From Gentiana macrophylla (taxonomy: Eukaryota > Streptophyta > Magnoliopsida > Gentianales > Gentianaceae), in the NCBI GenBank assembly GCA_026214975.1, contig CM047815.1, positions 84,092,800-84,156,799 on the forward strand: a stretch of DNA of 64,000 bases, in the 5' to 3' direction. This document shows, in pieces, positions 47,320 through 59,348 of the stretch (positions are counted from its first letter, which is position 1; each line of letters begins with the position of its first letter). The position numbers and the translations under genes are program-made. Below the pieces are notes generated by a model. It was not told where the DNA came from and searched no databases. It worked only from the letters and a program-made list of their open reading frames with translations.

Positions 47320-48894
47320 ATGCAAACCAGGAGCAAAAAGGGACCGTTATTATACTATCCTGAACCTGAACGGGACATTGTCAAAAGAAGACTATTCCCA
47401 AATCCTGACAACATGAGCGAACACGGTTCTAATTCTAGTGATCACGAACATGAGGACCAAGAGAATAATAACCAAAATCCTCCTGGCATGGATCCCGCTC
47501 AATTAAACATAATTCTGACGCAAATGTTGCAGAACCAGCAACAACAGCAAGCCTGGATGAACCAGCAGATGCAACAGCAATAGCAACAGCCTCAAGCAGC
47601 TGTAGCTGTTGTGCAGCAAGACCCTTATGCACCATATCTTGATCAAGACTTCTTGGAAGGGCATAGACCAACTCGGCCTCCGGAGATGGGAGGAATGCAT
47701 TTTGATTTAAAGAATGGAGTTGTGGGGATGGTCCAAAATAGTTCATTCCGTGGTACTACTCAAGAAGATCCGCATGACTTCTTGTCTACTTTTGTGCAAA
47801 TATGTGAAGCAGGTCACTACCCTGGCGTCCCTTCAGAAGTCGTTAAATTGAAACTTTTCCCGTTTGCCATGAGAGGCGAAGCAAATCGATGGTTTAAGTC
47901 CCTACCCCATCACTCTCTTCATACCTGGGCTGATGTTAAAAGAGCCTTTGCTCTGAAATTCGTTTCGCCTGGAACAATAATGGACCGTAAACGAGATATA
48001 GCTACTTTCGAGCAATTAGAAGGAGAGAGTGTGGGGAAGGCTTGGGAGAGGTTGAATTTGTTAATGAGGAAATGCCCTAATCATGGATACGATCGACATG
48101 AACTTCTAGAATTATTCTATCAAGGTGTTTCTCAACCCAATAGAGATTACCTAGATTCCACAGCTCATGGATCGTTTTTAGGGGGAGGAGATGATGCTGC
48201 CTACAGGGTAGCAGAAACAATAGCTAAGAATAATATGTGGTCTACTCAAAAGAAGACCCGTGTTAGTGGAAGCAAACAGGAGGCTGCTGCAAGTAACTCG
48301 GAGACAAAAATGCTAGTTGCTCAAATGGAAATAATGAACAAGCAACTGGCCAACTTACAAATGAAGCAGCAAGAAGGGCCAGAAGATGTGAATTACTTGG
48401 ACGTGCAGGCCGAAAATATGATGAATGAGGAAGTGCATGCCATGGAGAACCAGAATCAACCTTTCAGAGGCTCCAGTCAAAATTCTGGTCAGTCGAGCTA
48501 CACTCCAAACCATAATTATTCGGGAAACCCGCGGAATAGTTATTATACACCACCTGGTGCATCCAATAACCAAAGACCCCAAGATAACTGGGCTCCACCA
48601 CAAAATCAACAGCCCACCTATGTCTCTCAGAAGAAGTTTGATGAGCTAGTAGACATGGTAAAGACACTAGCCACCGGTCAAAAAATGATGGAGAGACAGA
48701 TTGGTCAGATAGCTGATCAACAAGCGAGCAGACCTCAAGGAAGACTGCCTAGTTATACGGATAGAAACCCTAAGGCAGATGTAAGTGCTTGCAATGCCAT
48801 CACACCGCAATGGGATTATGGACAAGAGGAGGAGTTGAATGCAGTTACCCTCAGAAGCGGTAAGAAACCCAAAAAGTTATCGGGAAATGAGTAG
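47320..48894 (+). pseudogene. gag: Athila-D gag, nearly complete, one nonsense codon
   Basis: ATG at 47320 (MQTRSKKGPLLYYPEPERD), end TAG at 48892-48894, 525 codons. A single in-frame TAG at 47581-47583, in a CAG repeat coding for Gln, separates the N-terminal part from the main open frame; it fits a CAG-to-TAG change. The Retrotrans_gag core is at about 47770-48080 (HDFLSTFVQICEAGHYPG, KLKLFPFAMRGEANRWFK, TWADVKRAFALKF, LMRKCPNHG). The C-terminal part is Asn/Gln-rich and lacks a zinc knuckle. The final residues (TLRSGKKPKKLSGNE) abut the junction stem-loop. This is the least damaged gag in the window. Confidence 0.92.
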
Positions 48895-48924
48895 CCCCTC
48901 CTGACGCCATGAGTTCAGGAGGGG
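48892..48924 (+). promoter_or_regulatory. gag-pol junction stem-loop with pol ATG in the loop
   Basis: gag stop TAG (48892-48894), then CCCCTCCTGA (48895-48904), loop CGCCATGAGT (48905-48914) and TCAGGAGGGG (48915-48924): a perfect 10-bp stem. The loop ATG (48909-48911) opens the frame of pol, with purine/GCC context. Confidence 0.82.
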
Positions 48925-51900
48925 GTAAGAAGGAGATAAATGCCAAATAAAGCAATAGTGAGGAAGAGCCGACTGATGATGATTCTTCGGGGGATAGTGA
49001 TGAGGATGCTGAGAAGAGAAGTAAGGTGGCTGAGCCCCTAACTAAAAAGAAAACTGAGAAGTTCGTCAGATGGAAGGATAAGGAGGACGAAGCCATTAAA
49101 AGTCAAACTATAATTGATCATTCGGAAATTCTTCCTTATCCAGCAAAGAAAAGAGAGAATATCTTGAACTCTGACAAACAGTATGACGGAGTGAGAAAGA
49201 TGCTTAGAGATACTATGGTGACTATGCCTCTTGCTGAGGTATTAACTGAGATGCCTAAATGCTTTAAGTATCTTAAGGACGCCTGTGGAAGTAAGAAGAA
49301 GCTAAAGGGAATGGCAGAAGATGTCCTAAGAGAAGAATGTTCAATGGTTTCACAGAGCGTTGCAATCAAGCAAGGTGACCCCGGACGACCTTCAGTCTCT
49401 TGCATGATTGAAGGCCACACGTTCCACAATGTCTTATGCGACTCAGGGGCTTCTGTAAATGTGATGCCATTGAACGTCTGCAAGAGTCTTGGGTTGGACA
49501 AAAGGCTAAGGGAGCGCCCGTCTCTCTTGATTGGTGGACCGATCTAGCCGTTTAGCTTGTTTGGTTGTGTTAACAACGTCCTTATCCATGTTAAACATTT
49601 GGTTTTTCCAACTGACTGGGTCATACTGGATTACCAGTCTACCAAGGAGATGCCCCTGATTCTGGGCCGACCTTTCTTAACCACCTCTGCCGCCATCATT
49701 GACTTCCAAACTGGCCAAATCACTCTGAGGGTAGAGGGCACTTTCGTTACCTTCGAACAAGGAAAAAGTTCTGCGGGAGCCCCAACCCAGGAGATTTCAT
49801 TCATTGAAGCAATCTATGGAGATGAATTCGACCCTGAGGAAGAGCTCACGGAGACAGGAGCCCTGGAAGTTATAATTCATGAAGAAGAAAGTAACTGTTC
49901 ACGGGCCGTAGTCACTGTAGAGTTGTCTCAAGAACTTGCACACACTAAGCCTATTAGTGAACAGAAAATATGGGACATTCCAGGGATGAGTAGCAATGAT
50001 TTGACGGAGCTCAACCAGGCAGAACTTACCCTTGCAGAGGAGGAAATTTTAGTGGGTAGTTGGGACGAAATAGAATTCTGGAGAGAAACTACCAATTGGG
50101 AGTTGGATGATTGGGAGCAGCTTGCAGAAGAGCTTGAAGAAGAAGAACTTAAGAAGATGGTTAAGCATACGAGAGAAAAAATGGAAGTTGACAAGAAGAT
50201 TCCTTTAGATGATGTCATTCAATACCTTTCTGGGGTTACACCTCAGGAAGATGAGGTGTTTTTCAGTCAACCGGTCCAAGCTCACAAGGAAAAATGTGGC
50301 CCTTTAAAATCTAGTATCGAGCAACCACCTGTGACTTAGAGTTGAAACCACTTCGCAAAGACCTAAAATACATCTTCCTTAAAGACGGTGATAAGTTTGC
50401 CCCGATCATCTCGTCTAAACTCAAGCCGGAGCAAGCGGAATTAATCAAAGTGCTTGAGAAACATATCCTCACGTTCGGATGGCAGGTGGGGGATATCAGA
50501 GGAATCAGCCCAGACGTGTGCATGCATAAGATTAGAACGGAGGAAGGAGCGAAAAAGGTCAGACAACCTCAAAGGAGGCTAAATCGGCACATGCAGGAGG
50601 TTTGTCAAAAGAGATCATCAAATGGCTTGACATGGAATGGGAATTATTTATGCCATAGGCGATAGTGAGTGGGTCAGCCCTACTCAGGTTGTGCCAAAGA
50701 AGGGGGGAATTACAGTGGAAAAAAATGAAAAAGGAGAAGAAGTAGCTTTACGCCTCGTAACATGCTATAGAGTCTGCATAGATTATCATAGACTTAATGA
50801 GGTTACTGCCAAAGATCACTTCCCCTTACCCTTCATTGACCAGCTCCTTGAAAGACTGAGTGGTCACAAGTACTATAGTTTCCTTGATGGCTATTCTGTC
50901 TACTTCCAGATAGCCATTGACCCTAATGACCAGGAGAAGACCACGTTTACGTGTCCATCTGGCACTTTTGCTTTTCGCATAATGCCATTCGGCTTATGCA
51001 ATGCACCCGCGACTTTTCAACGGTGCATGTTAGCCATTTATTATGGACTTGTGGAGCAGTGCATGGAGGTATTCATGGATGACTTCTCAGTCTATGGCGA
51101 CAGCTTTGATGACATCTTAAAGAATCTAGATATGGTACTCCAACGTTGTGTTGAAAAAATTTGGTGCTTAACTGGGAGAAGTGCCATTTTCTAGTCGAAG
51201 AAGGGATTGTTTTGGGACACAAGGTGTCCAGTGATGGTATTCAGGTGGATAAGGCTAAAGTAGAAGCCATTGAGAGGATGTCGTACCCGAAGACAGTGAA
51301 GGAGGTATGAGGATTTCTGGGACATGTGGGCTTCTATCGGCGTTCCATTAAAGATTTTTCGACGATAGCAAAGCCGTTATCCAACCTGCTGAAAGAGGAA
51401 GTGGAGTTCTTGTTTGATGTTGGGTGTAAAAAAGCTTTTAATTGCTTAAAGGATAAGCTAACCAGTGCCCCCATTTTAATCGCGCCCGACTGGACTAAAC
51501 CTTTGAACTACTGTGCGATGCCTCTAACTACGCAGTGGGTGCAGTTCTAGGGCAGAGAATTGACAAAAAGTTCAGGCCGATCTACTATGCAAGCCGAACT
51601 TTGAACCCAGCTCAGTGCAACTACACTACTACGGAGAAAGAATTCCTAGCCGTCGTTTTTGCTATGGATAAATTTAGAAGTTACCTTCTCGGTTCTCAAG
51701 TTGTGGTCTGGACAGATCACGCGGCACTACGCTACTTTATGGAGAAAGCAGACGCTAAACCAAGATTGCTCAGGTGGATTCTGATACTACAGGAATTTGA
51801 CCTCGAAATTAAGGACAAGAAGGGTAGTGATAATGTTGTAGCTGACCACCTATCTCGCCTAGTGATCGAGGGTGGCGAAATCCCTAAGGAAATAGGCATT

Positions 51901-53517
51901 GACTTTCCGACTGAGCAATTAATGAAGCTAGAGACTGTGAGGTCCGTGGTATGCCGATTACGTCAACTACTTAGCAGCTGGGCATTTAGAAGAGATGACG
52001 ACGATCGAGAAAAGAAGAAATATTTCAGCGACTTAAAGTATCTCGTATGGGAGGATCCATATCTATTTAAAGTCTACAAGCACGGGTTGCTTAGAAGGTG
52101 CATTCCGGAGCATGAACAGCTGGATATCTTGGAGAAATGTCATAGTGGTCCCGCTGGTGGACACTACGGAGCACCTAAGACAGTCACAAAAATCCTTCAA
52201 GCTGGTTTTTACTGGCCCACTTTGTTTAAAGATGCTGAAGCCTTTTGCAAAGGCTGTGATAGATGCCAAAGAGTAGGGAGACTCGGTAATAGGATGAAGG
52301 TTCCTTTGAGGCCTATCTTGGAATGTGAAGTTTTTGACGTCTGGGGTATTGATTTTATGGGACCGTTCCCATCATCCTGCTCTAACAAATATATACTGGT
52401 CTGTGTGGACTATGTTTCCAAGTGGGTAGAAGCCATAGCCACCCAAACCAATGATCACAAAGTTGTAAAGAAATTCTTGAAAAAGAATATCTTTACTAGA
52501 TTTGGCTGTCCTAGAGCCCTTATCAGTGATGAAGGTTCGCATTTCTGTAATGCACCACTGGATAAAATTCTTGAGAGATATGGTGTCAAGCATAGAATTG
52601 GTACACCATACCACCCCAAACCAGTGGCCAAGTCGAGGTGAGCAACAGAAGTCTAAAGCGATTTTGAGAAAACGGTAAATTCAAATAGATCCAAGCTGGA
52701 GTGCGAAGTTGGGACGACGCACTTTGGGCTTATCACGCTGCGTTCAAGACCCCTATGGGTACGTCACCATTTCAAATGGTTTATGGCAAGGCCTGCCATC
52801 TACCAGTCGAGCTGGAGCACAGAGCTTACTGGGTTATTAGATTCTTAAACTTCGATAGCCAACTCTGTGGGGAGAAAAGATTACTGCAACTACATGAGCT
52901 CGATGAATTCGGACTCGGGGCCTACGAACGCATAAGTCGAGCAAGGAGAAACGAAGGCACTCCACGATGCAAAGATAAAAGATAGATATTTCAAGGTAGG
53001 AGAGATGGCTTTGCTTTACAACACGGATTACATCCGTTTCTTTGGCAAGCATAAGTCCAGATGGTCCGGACCCTTTGAAATTGTCCAAGTTCATCCGGGT
53101 GGGGCAATTTCCTTGAAAGGTACAATGGTCAACCTTTTAAAGTGAAGCGGTCATAGATTGAAAAGTATTTTGGATGACTTTATGAAGCACCAAGTCCAAT
53201 ACTTTCAAAAAGTCAGTTGACATGGATGATGTCTCGATTTGTGATGAGATCCCATCCGACTTCTTTAGTTCGGATGATGACATTATTGCCGTTAATCTTA
53301 GAGATGCTTCTACCACAACTCCTGCACCTATCAGTATGCCAATACCACAATTAAGCAAGAACAGGACGAAGAAGAGAGTCAGTGCTATCTGGAGAGTTAA
53401 GTTCAAACACTTAGTAGAGCACTTGACTTGTTGCTGTTGTAGCCACACCCCTATCCTTCTACTGATTCCGCTGAAAAAGTGGCCAGAAGTAAACCAAAGT
53501 GGCCCGATCCGGGTTAA
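48909..53517 (+). pseudogene. pol: Athila-D pol (protease, RT, RNase H, integrase, Cys-rich tail)
   Basis: Frame from ATG 48909 (MSSGGGKKE) with an early TAA at 48948, then acidic (EEPTDDDSSGDSDEDAE) and FVRWKDKEDEA. Protease LCDSGAS (Asp 49440-49442), PLILGRPFLTTSAAIIDFQ, RT with FMDD at 51072-51083, RNase H ([11 protein letters not shown]), integrase finger ([10 protein letters not shown]...CKGCDRC) and core with [10 protein letters not shown] and ISDEGSHFC. Breaks include TAG 49545, a lost base near 50336, frameshifts near 50610, 51165, 51520 and 51945, TGA 51308-51310 (CGA type), and a lost C near 52617 just before the catalytic Glu; the end from 52660 is heavily shifted. The tail has ICDEIPSDFFSSDDD, LTCCCC and WPDPG before TAA at 53515-53517. 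Confidence 0.9.
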
Positions 53518-53530
53518 CTCTAAAATCTGT

Positions 53531-53603
53531 GTCAAGCTAATGACATAAAAGAAGCGCTACTAGGAGGCAGCATAGTCTTTTAAGTTACTTTTTAACTTTT
53601 TAG
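53531..53603 (+). promoter_or_regulatory. Post-pol box with U-rich/AG tract (Athila-D)
   Basis: GTCAAGCTAATGACATAAAA, AAGCGCT and GGAGGCAGCATAG in order (53531-53575), then TTACTTTTTAACTTTTTAG ending at 53603. It starts 13 nt after the pol stop. Confidence 0.7.
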
Positions 53604-54523
53604 GGCGTTAGGAATAAAACCATGGTGATTTGTGTGTTGGTTATCCCTATCCTATTTGTGAATGCTCTATGTGCTTACATGTTTACTCATATACCCCTTG
53701 TACCCCGAGATTATATGCTATGTCAAGTGTTGCAGATATTGTTGCGCGGTTTTTGCCAGTTGTCACTTTTAGTGTTGTCTGTTCTTGCTACGAGTTGCAG
53801 CGGTACATTCATGCTCCGGCCTGACCTCTGCCAACCTACAACTCGACACTCATTTTGCCAACCAGCTAAGTATTCTTTTCTTTTATCTGCACATTCTGAG
53901 GACATAATGTGATTTAAGTGTGGGGGAGGGGAATGGTTACGTGCTTATGTTATATTTCTATGCAAAATGAGCTAAATTTTCACATGTGCTTATGTTATAT
54001 TTCTATGCAAAATGAGCTAAATTTTCACATTTTTGTTTTGTCCCGAGTGAGCCAATGCATATTTTTGTTTGGGTTTAATATTCATGGATGATGTATACCG
54101 TATGTTTAGTAGGTTAGTTGTTTCACCCGATATATATATTTCACGAGCCATAGTGAATGATGAGCTATATTATAAAGCTATACCTCTTTTGATTAGTGAT
54201 TTTTGTTATCTTATAAGTCTTGTTCTTAGTGCTAACGTACATATCGTGAGAATTTTAATAGTTTGTGTTTAGAATTAAAGTATGATGTACTGTGAATATC
54301 TGAGGTTTGAATGTGATAAGTAACACGTAACTAAGGGTGTTGAAAAAGTTGTTTTGAGCAAAAGAGTTAATTGGGTGTGTCGGAAGCTGGTCGATGATTT
54401 GAGTGAGGTAGGGCATACCACGAATGTCCTATACCACTATGATGACCAAAAGCTCACGACAGTCAGAAAAAGATGCCTTATGATTTGAGTAAGGTAGGGT
54501 ATATATCGAATATCCTATTCCAC
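53604..54523 (+). other. Athila-D 3' non-coding region, cut short
   Basis: No credible gene. It contains the ATTTAAGTGTGGGG box at 53912 and the duplicated ~50-nt motif (54393-54444, and 54480 on). It ends abruptly in the second copy at ACTATG, where LTR sequence begins; PPT lost. Confidence 0.75.
53941..54030 (+). repeat. 45-bp perfect tandem duplication
   Basis: Units 53941-53985 and 53986-54030, each beginning GTGCTTATGT and ending TTTTCACAT. Confidence 0.92.
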
Positions 54524-55792
54524 TATGTTTTTCTTACATTGTAGATACACATTGGTTATGGAAAAGATGATCTTAAAGAGATAAATTCGAAGTTGGAAAG
54601 AATCAATCAAGTTTATGGAAGAATAAAAGAGATAAGGAAAGAAATCAAGTTGATTGATCCGGTGAATCAAGCGCCCAAGCTCCGTCCATTATTGGACGGG
54701 CGTCCAGCCCTTTGGACGGGCGTCTGAAGCAAGTCCAAGGTTCTTGGACGGGCGTCCAGCCCTTTGGGCGGGCCTCCAACTACCGACCTAACCCTAGCCG
54801 CCTCAGAATTCTATAAATACAGCGCCTATGTTAACCCTAATCATATCATATCGCATATACATATCGAAAAACACAGAGAGCAGCCGCACCAAACCCTAAA
54901 AAACATGAGTTTCTTTCCTTCAATCGTTTCCTGGAGATCCAACATGATTGTTGGCTAAGTGCGCAGCGGTAGAGCAACTGGCGGATATCACAGTAACGTC
55001 ACCACAACCATGAATTGTTAGGTTATCTTTATTTATGAGTTCGAATATTGTATTTTATTTATCGATTGGTATTTGGATTGATTGTTAAGTGTTTTATAGA
55101 TAGGAATATCAATGAAACCACATGTTGATTTGAATTTTTATGGAAATATAATTCAACAATGGAACCTTTTCGATCGATACAATTAATAATTATCTTGAGG
55201 AATCATTAGTTGTTAATTGGGTTAGGTAATTTGGGAACAAATTGATGATCTCGTGATGTATGTTAAGTTGTTTTGCTTGGAAAAGAAAGCAGAATCCTAG
55301 AAATTGAGTTAAAGGAATTTAATCAGTTTTGAGATTGATCATACCAATAAAATCGTATTCTGATCATAAAATGGTTGTGTGATTGTTGTATGGTTGATTC
55401 TGGTTGTTCTATTGTTCTTTTAATAGTTTTATAACCAAATTTGTTCGTATCAATTTTGATTCTTACGCTTAGAATTTTTGTTAGTAAACACTGTTTTTCT
55501 GCATATTTTCTGTTTCCAGATCGACACCAGACGCCCGTCCACTTCAGTGAACGCCCGTCCCGGGCCGATTTTTTCTGTTTTTCAGTTATTTTAATCATAG
55601 TTCATAATTCAAGTTTATAATTAATATGAACCCTAGTTTTAGATAATAAATTGTGACATAATCGTTATCATAATTGCATCTTAATCCGATAAACATTCGA
55701 CTCCCTTAGGACGACCCGTTAACACCCGTTACTACAAGCCTTATACTTGGGGTGTTTCAGTTTATAAATTTAAAGCAAGTTTTTACCGAACA
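54524..55792 (+). repeat. Athila-D 3' LTR, 5'-truncated
   Basis: 1269 bp matching 45451-46718 of the 5' LTR; the first 194 bp are missing. The join shares TATG with both parents. Confidence 0.93.
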
Positions 55793-55797
55793 GACTG

Positions 55798-58302
55798 CAC
55801 CACCATCAATGGTAAACACTGAGCCTGAGGTAGATTTGAAATCATCTCGATCTGACTGGAAGTCAGAGTCAGTGTACCCTTGTACATCCAGGTTTGCACC
55901 CGAATATACCAGCATATAATTCCTAGACCTCTTCAAGTATTTTAAGAGGTTCTTTACTGCAATCCAATGCTCATTGCCTGGATTAGACTGATAACAACTG
56001 ACTAGTCCAACGCCATAACAGATGTCAGGTCTAGTGCACAGCATAGCATATATTAGACTACCTACAGCCGAAGCATAAGGCACTCTTTCCATAGCCTCTG
56101 TTTCCTCAGGAGTCTGAGGACTCTGAGTCTTAGAGAGATGGACGCCGTGATGAGTTGATAGGTAAGCCTTCTTTGCATCCATCATGCTATATATAGCCAT
56201 CACCTTATCAATGTAAGTGACTTGTGAAAGAGCTAACATCTTGTTCCCGTATTAATTGGATCCCGAGAACATAATTTGCCTCTCCCAAATCTTTCATTTG
56301 GAATTGGCTGGCCAACCAAATTTTAACGTCCGATAATATCCCTTTATCGTTTCCAATTAGGAGAATGTCAAATACGTATAAAACTAGAAACACAACCTTA
56401 TCCTCAATGATTTTCTTATATAAACCAGGTTCATCAGGACTTTGTTCGAAATCATGTAACTTAATGGTGTCATCAAATCTATGATTCCAAGACCGAGATG
56501 CTTGTTTCAACCTATAAATGGATCTCAGCAACTTGCACACTTTGTGCTCTTGGCATTCCTCAATGTATCCTTACAGTTTCTTTGATATAGATTTCCTCTT
56601 GAGAAAGCCGTTAAGAAACGCATCTTGACATCCATTTGCCAGATTTTATAATCTAGGCATGCAGCACTAGAAAGGAGGATCCGGATAGATTTAAGCATGG
56701 CCACAAGGGAGAAGTTCTCTTCACAGTCTATAGCCTCTCTCTGTGTGTAACCCTTAGCTACAAGCCGTGCTTTAAAGGTTTGCACCTTACCATCAACTCC
56801 TCGCTTCCTCTTGTAGAGCCACTTGCTCCTTATGGGTTTTACCTCTTCGGGGCAATCTACAAGTTTCCAGACAGAGTTAGAGTACATGGACTCTATCTCT
56901 TGATTCATCACATCAACCTATTGATCCTTGTCATGATCATCCATGGCTTTGCGAAAAGACACTGGATCATCTTCCACACCATTAGAGACGGCAACGTTCG
57001 TCTCTGATTGTCCATACCAATTTGGTGGCCGAACCACTCTCTCAGTATGTCTGGGTGGATCAGGATTAAGGGTGACTGTTGCATTTGTAGTGTTGTCTAG
57101 AGTGACACTAGGTGGCACTTGTGGTCTGACCTCGTCAGAAAGTAACTCCTCAAGTGTGACTTTACTTCGAGGCTTGAAGTCTGTCATATACTGATCCTCT
57201 AAAAATGTGGCATTAGTAGAAACTATTACCTTGTTATCTTCAAATCGTAAAACAGACCTCCGCGTGTTCCCTTGGGGTAACCAACAAACAGACATACTTT
57301 TCTATGCTTTTGTAGTTTCGTAGTCTTGTCCAGTAGTAAATGTGCAGGACAACCCCAAATTCGAAAGTGACGTATGCTTTCGCCACGTCCCTTCCAAGTT
57401 CCAAGGATGTCTTACTGACAGACTTAGACGGAATCACATTCAAAATGTGTACCGCTACTTGTAGAGCATATCCTCAAAAAGATATCGGTAGGGAGGCGTA
57501 GCTCATCATTGATCTGACCATGTCAATCAATGTTCTATTTCTCCTTTCAGCAACTCCATTTTGCTGAGGTGTCCTAGGCGCAGAACATTGGGAAAAGATC
57601 CCATGTTCAAGTAGGTATTCAGTAAACTCAGTATCTAAGTACTCTCCTCCGTTATCAGAGCGAAGGAATTCCAAAGACTTGCCTAACTGCCTTTCGGCTT
57701 CTGCTTGAAATTCCTTAATCTTGCTAAAAGTCTCAGATTTTTTATGCAGCAGACAAACATATCCGCACCTCGAGTAGTCATTGATGAAAGTAACAAGATA
57801 CTCGAATCCGCCTCTAGCTTGCACATTCATCAGACCACATAGGTCTGAATGTACTAACTCTTGAGGTTCTTGGGCCCTATTCCTTTTTGACTAGAAGGGA
57901 CGCTTAGTCATTTTTCCCTCCAGGCAAGATTCACAGACCGGCAACGAGTCAACAGATAACTCTTTTAAGGAATCACCCTTAGCCAGTCGTTTGATTCTTT
58001 CCAAGAGATGTGACCTAGCCTAAGGTGCCAAAGATATGTACTATCTTCTTTATGAGAAATTTTCTACCTTTTTGCAGATTTTTTATGCGCTACTTTAAAC
58101 ATTTCAGTATTTAACAGGGGAGCTTGCATAGGTTTAATGAAATACAATATGTTCTCTAATACAGTAGTACACAAAGTAAAACCATTCTTTGAAATAGCAT
58201 CATCCATAAAAGAAACAGAGTACAACTGGTCTTTCAAAGCAGAATACGAAATTAAATTTCTATGAAAATTCAGAATGATAAACATTGTCTAAATGTAAAA
58301 CT
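55798..58302 (-). pseudogene. pol: Copia-2 pol: integrase, RT, RNase H N-terminal part
   Basis: Minus strand order: pre-integrase region (58285-58064), integrase core FINDYSRCGYV and SDNGGEYLD with TPQQNGVAERRNRTL (57830-57474), integrase tail and linker with NKVIVSTNATFLEDQY (57295-56918), RT from SVWKLVDCPEEVKPIRSKW and FKARLVAKGYTQREAID (56911 on), and RNase H start TRPDICYGVGLVSCYQSNPG, GYTDSDFQSD (56239-55798). In the RT active site YVDD is YVFD: the first catalytic Asp is Phe (codon 56372-56370), so the enzyme is dead apart from the frameshifts near 57890, 57450 and 56530. The frame then runs into the Athila-D insertion; the RNase H continues at 45256. Confidence 0.9.
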
Positions 58303-59348
58303 TTATTTCCAAAATGTAAAACCGTAGCTTCCACTGCTTTTGCTGAAACTAATGCCCCGGTCGACTCTCATAACTTGAGCTCCTTCCTCTAGCTCCTGAA
58401 ACGAACTAAGGATCTGCAAAGAAGAACATACATGCTTAGTAGCTCCAGTATCCAGTATCCAAATTGATACATCTTTAGCTACATTGAAAGATTCCAAGAC
58501 AAGTAACTCAGGATTACCTTTATAATCTTTCCTATTGCTAGCCTTAACCTTCCCATCCTTTACATCTTTCAGATATACGGGGCAATGACGACACTTGCCC
58601 TTGGGCTTGGATCGTGTATTTGGCTTAGCCTTCTTCTTCATAGGTTTAGGTGCCGGCGCAGTTTGTTTTTTATTCTTTTGTTTACCCTGCTTGTTTGACA
58701 TAGACGCCTTGCCTACGACCATATTGGTCTCAGCCTTCTTTTCTTGCTCTTGGGATTTATCTTTCGTAGAAAGACCCTCGTAGGCTTGAAGTTTGTTGAT
58801 CAACTCCGTCATGGAAAGGTGAGCCTTAGACATGATGTAGTTGGTCCTGAACGTCAAGAAATCAGATGTCAGAGATTCATAACCACTGACACTTGGGTAG
58901 CATCATTTATAGTCGCACCATGAGTTGCTGCATCAGTAAAGTAACTAATCATGTTCATCACATGACCAGTAACCTATTGATCCCACCTCATCTTGGCATT
59001 GACAGCCTTCCTCACATCCTCGAGTCTTGCTTGATCAGACGGTTTGCCAAACATGGTGGTTAAATGCTGCAAGATTTCTCGTGCAGTATTAAACCCTCAA
59101 TCTTGCTCTGAATGACATTTGACACTGAGGCTAACAAGATGCCTCTTGCCTTATTATTCGCCTCTGTCCATTTTTTATGTTTCGCAAATGCGTGTAGTCG
59201 GATATTGAGGGGGACGAATAGGGCACTCCTCAGTCAAAACAAATTTCGCATTCTCAAATACGAGCACCACGTTTACGTTACTTTTCCACTTAGTAAAATG
59301 GTCATCATTTAGCTTATCATTCAGTAAAGTTTGAATTTGCGAAGACAT
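58303..59348 (-). pseudogene. gag: Copia-2 gag and protease
   Basis: Start MSSQIQTLLNDKLNDDHFTK at ATG 59348, followed by KWKSNVNVVLVFENAKFVLT and EECPIRPP, typical of copia gag. The frame is lost near 59180. The open piece 58857-58303 continues with SMTELINKLQAYEGL, a Lys-rich stretch, a damaged zinc knuckle (KGKCRHCPVYLKD: the middle of the CCHC motif is missing) and the protease site WILDTGATKHVCSS (about 58460-58420). The DTG motif is intact. gag and protease are joined in one frame, as usual in Ty1/copia. Confidence 0.87.

Larger units (their letters stand above)
45257..55792 (+). mobile_element. Athila-D, Ty3/gypsy Athila-lineage LTR retrotransposon with truncated 3' LTR
   Basis: 10,536 bp, TSD GACTG (45252-45256, 55793-55797), full 5' LTR at 45257-46718 and 3' LTR remnant at 54524-55792. 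tRNA-Asp PBS with two C-to-T/G-to-A changes at 46725. gag at 47320-48894, pol at 48909-53517. No env-position ORF. It is inserted in the RNase H of Copia-2. The PPT and the first 194 bp of the 3' LTR are deleted. Confidence 0.94.

Noticed and set aside
53604..53912. Env-like gene in Athila-D (ORFs 53622-53912, 53630-53824)
   Set aside because: Short overlapping frames in the 3' non-coding region, not shared with Athila-B at protein level.
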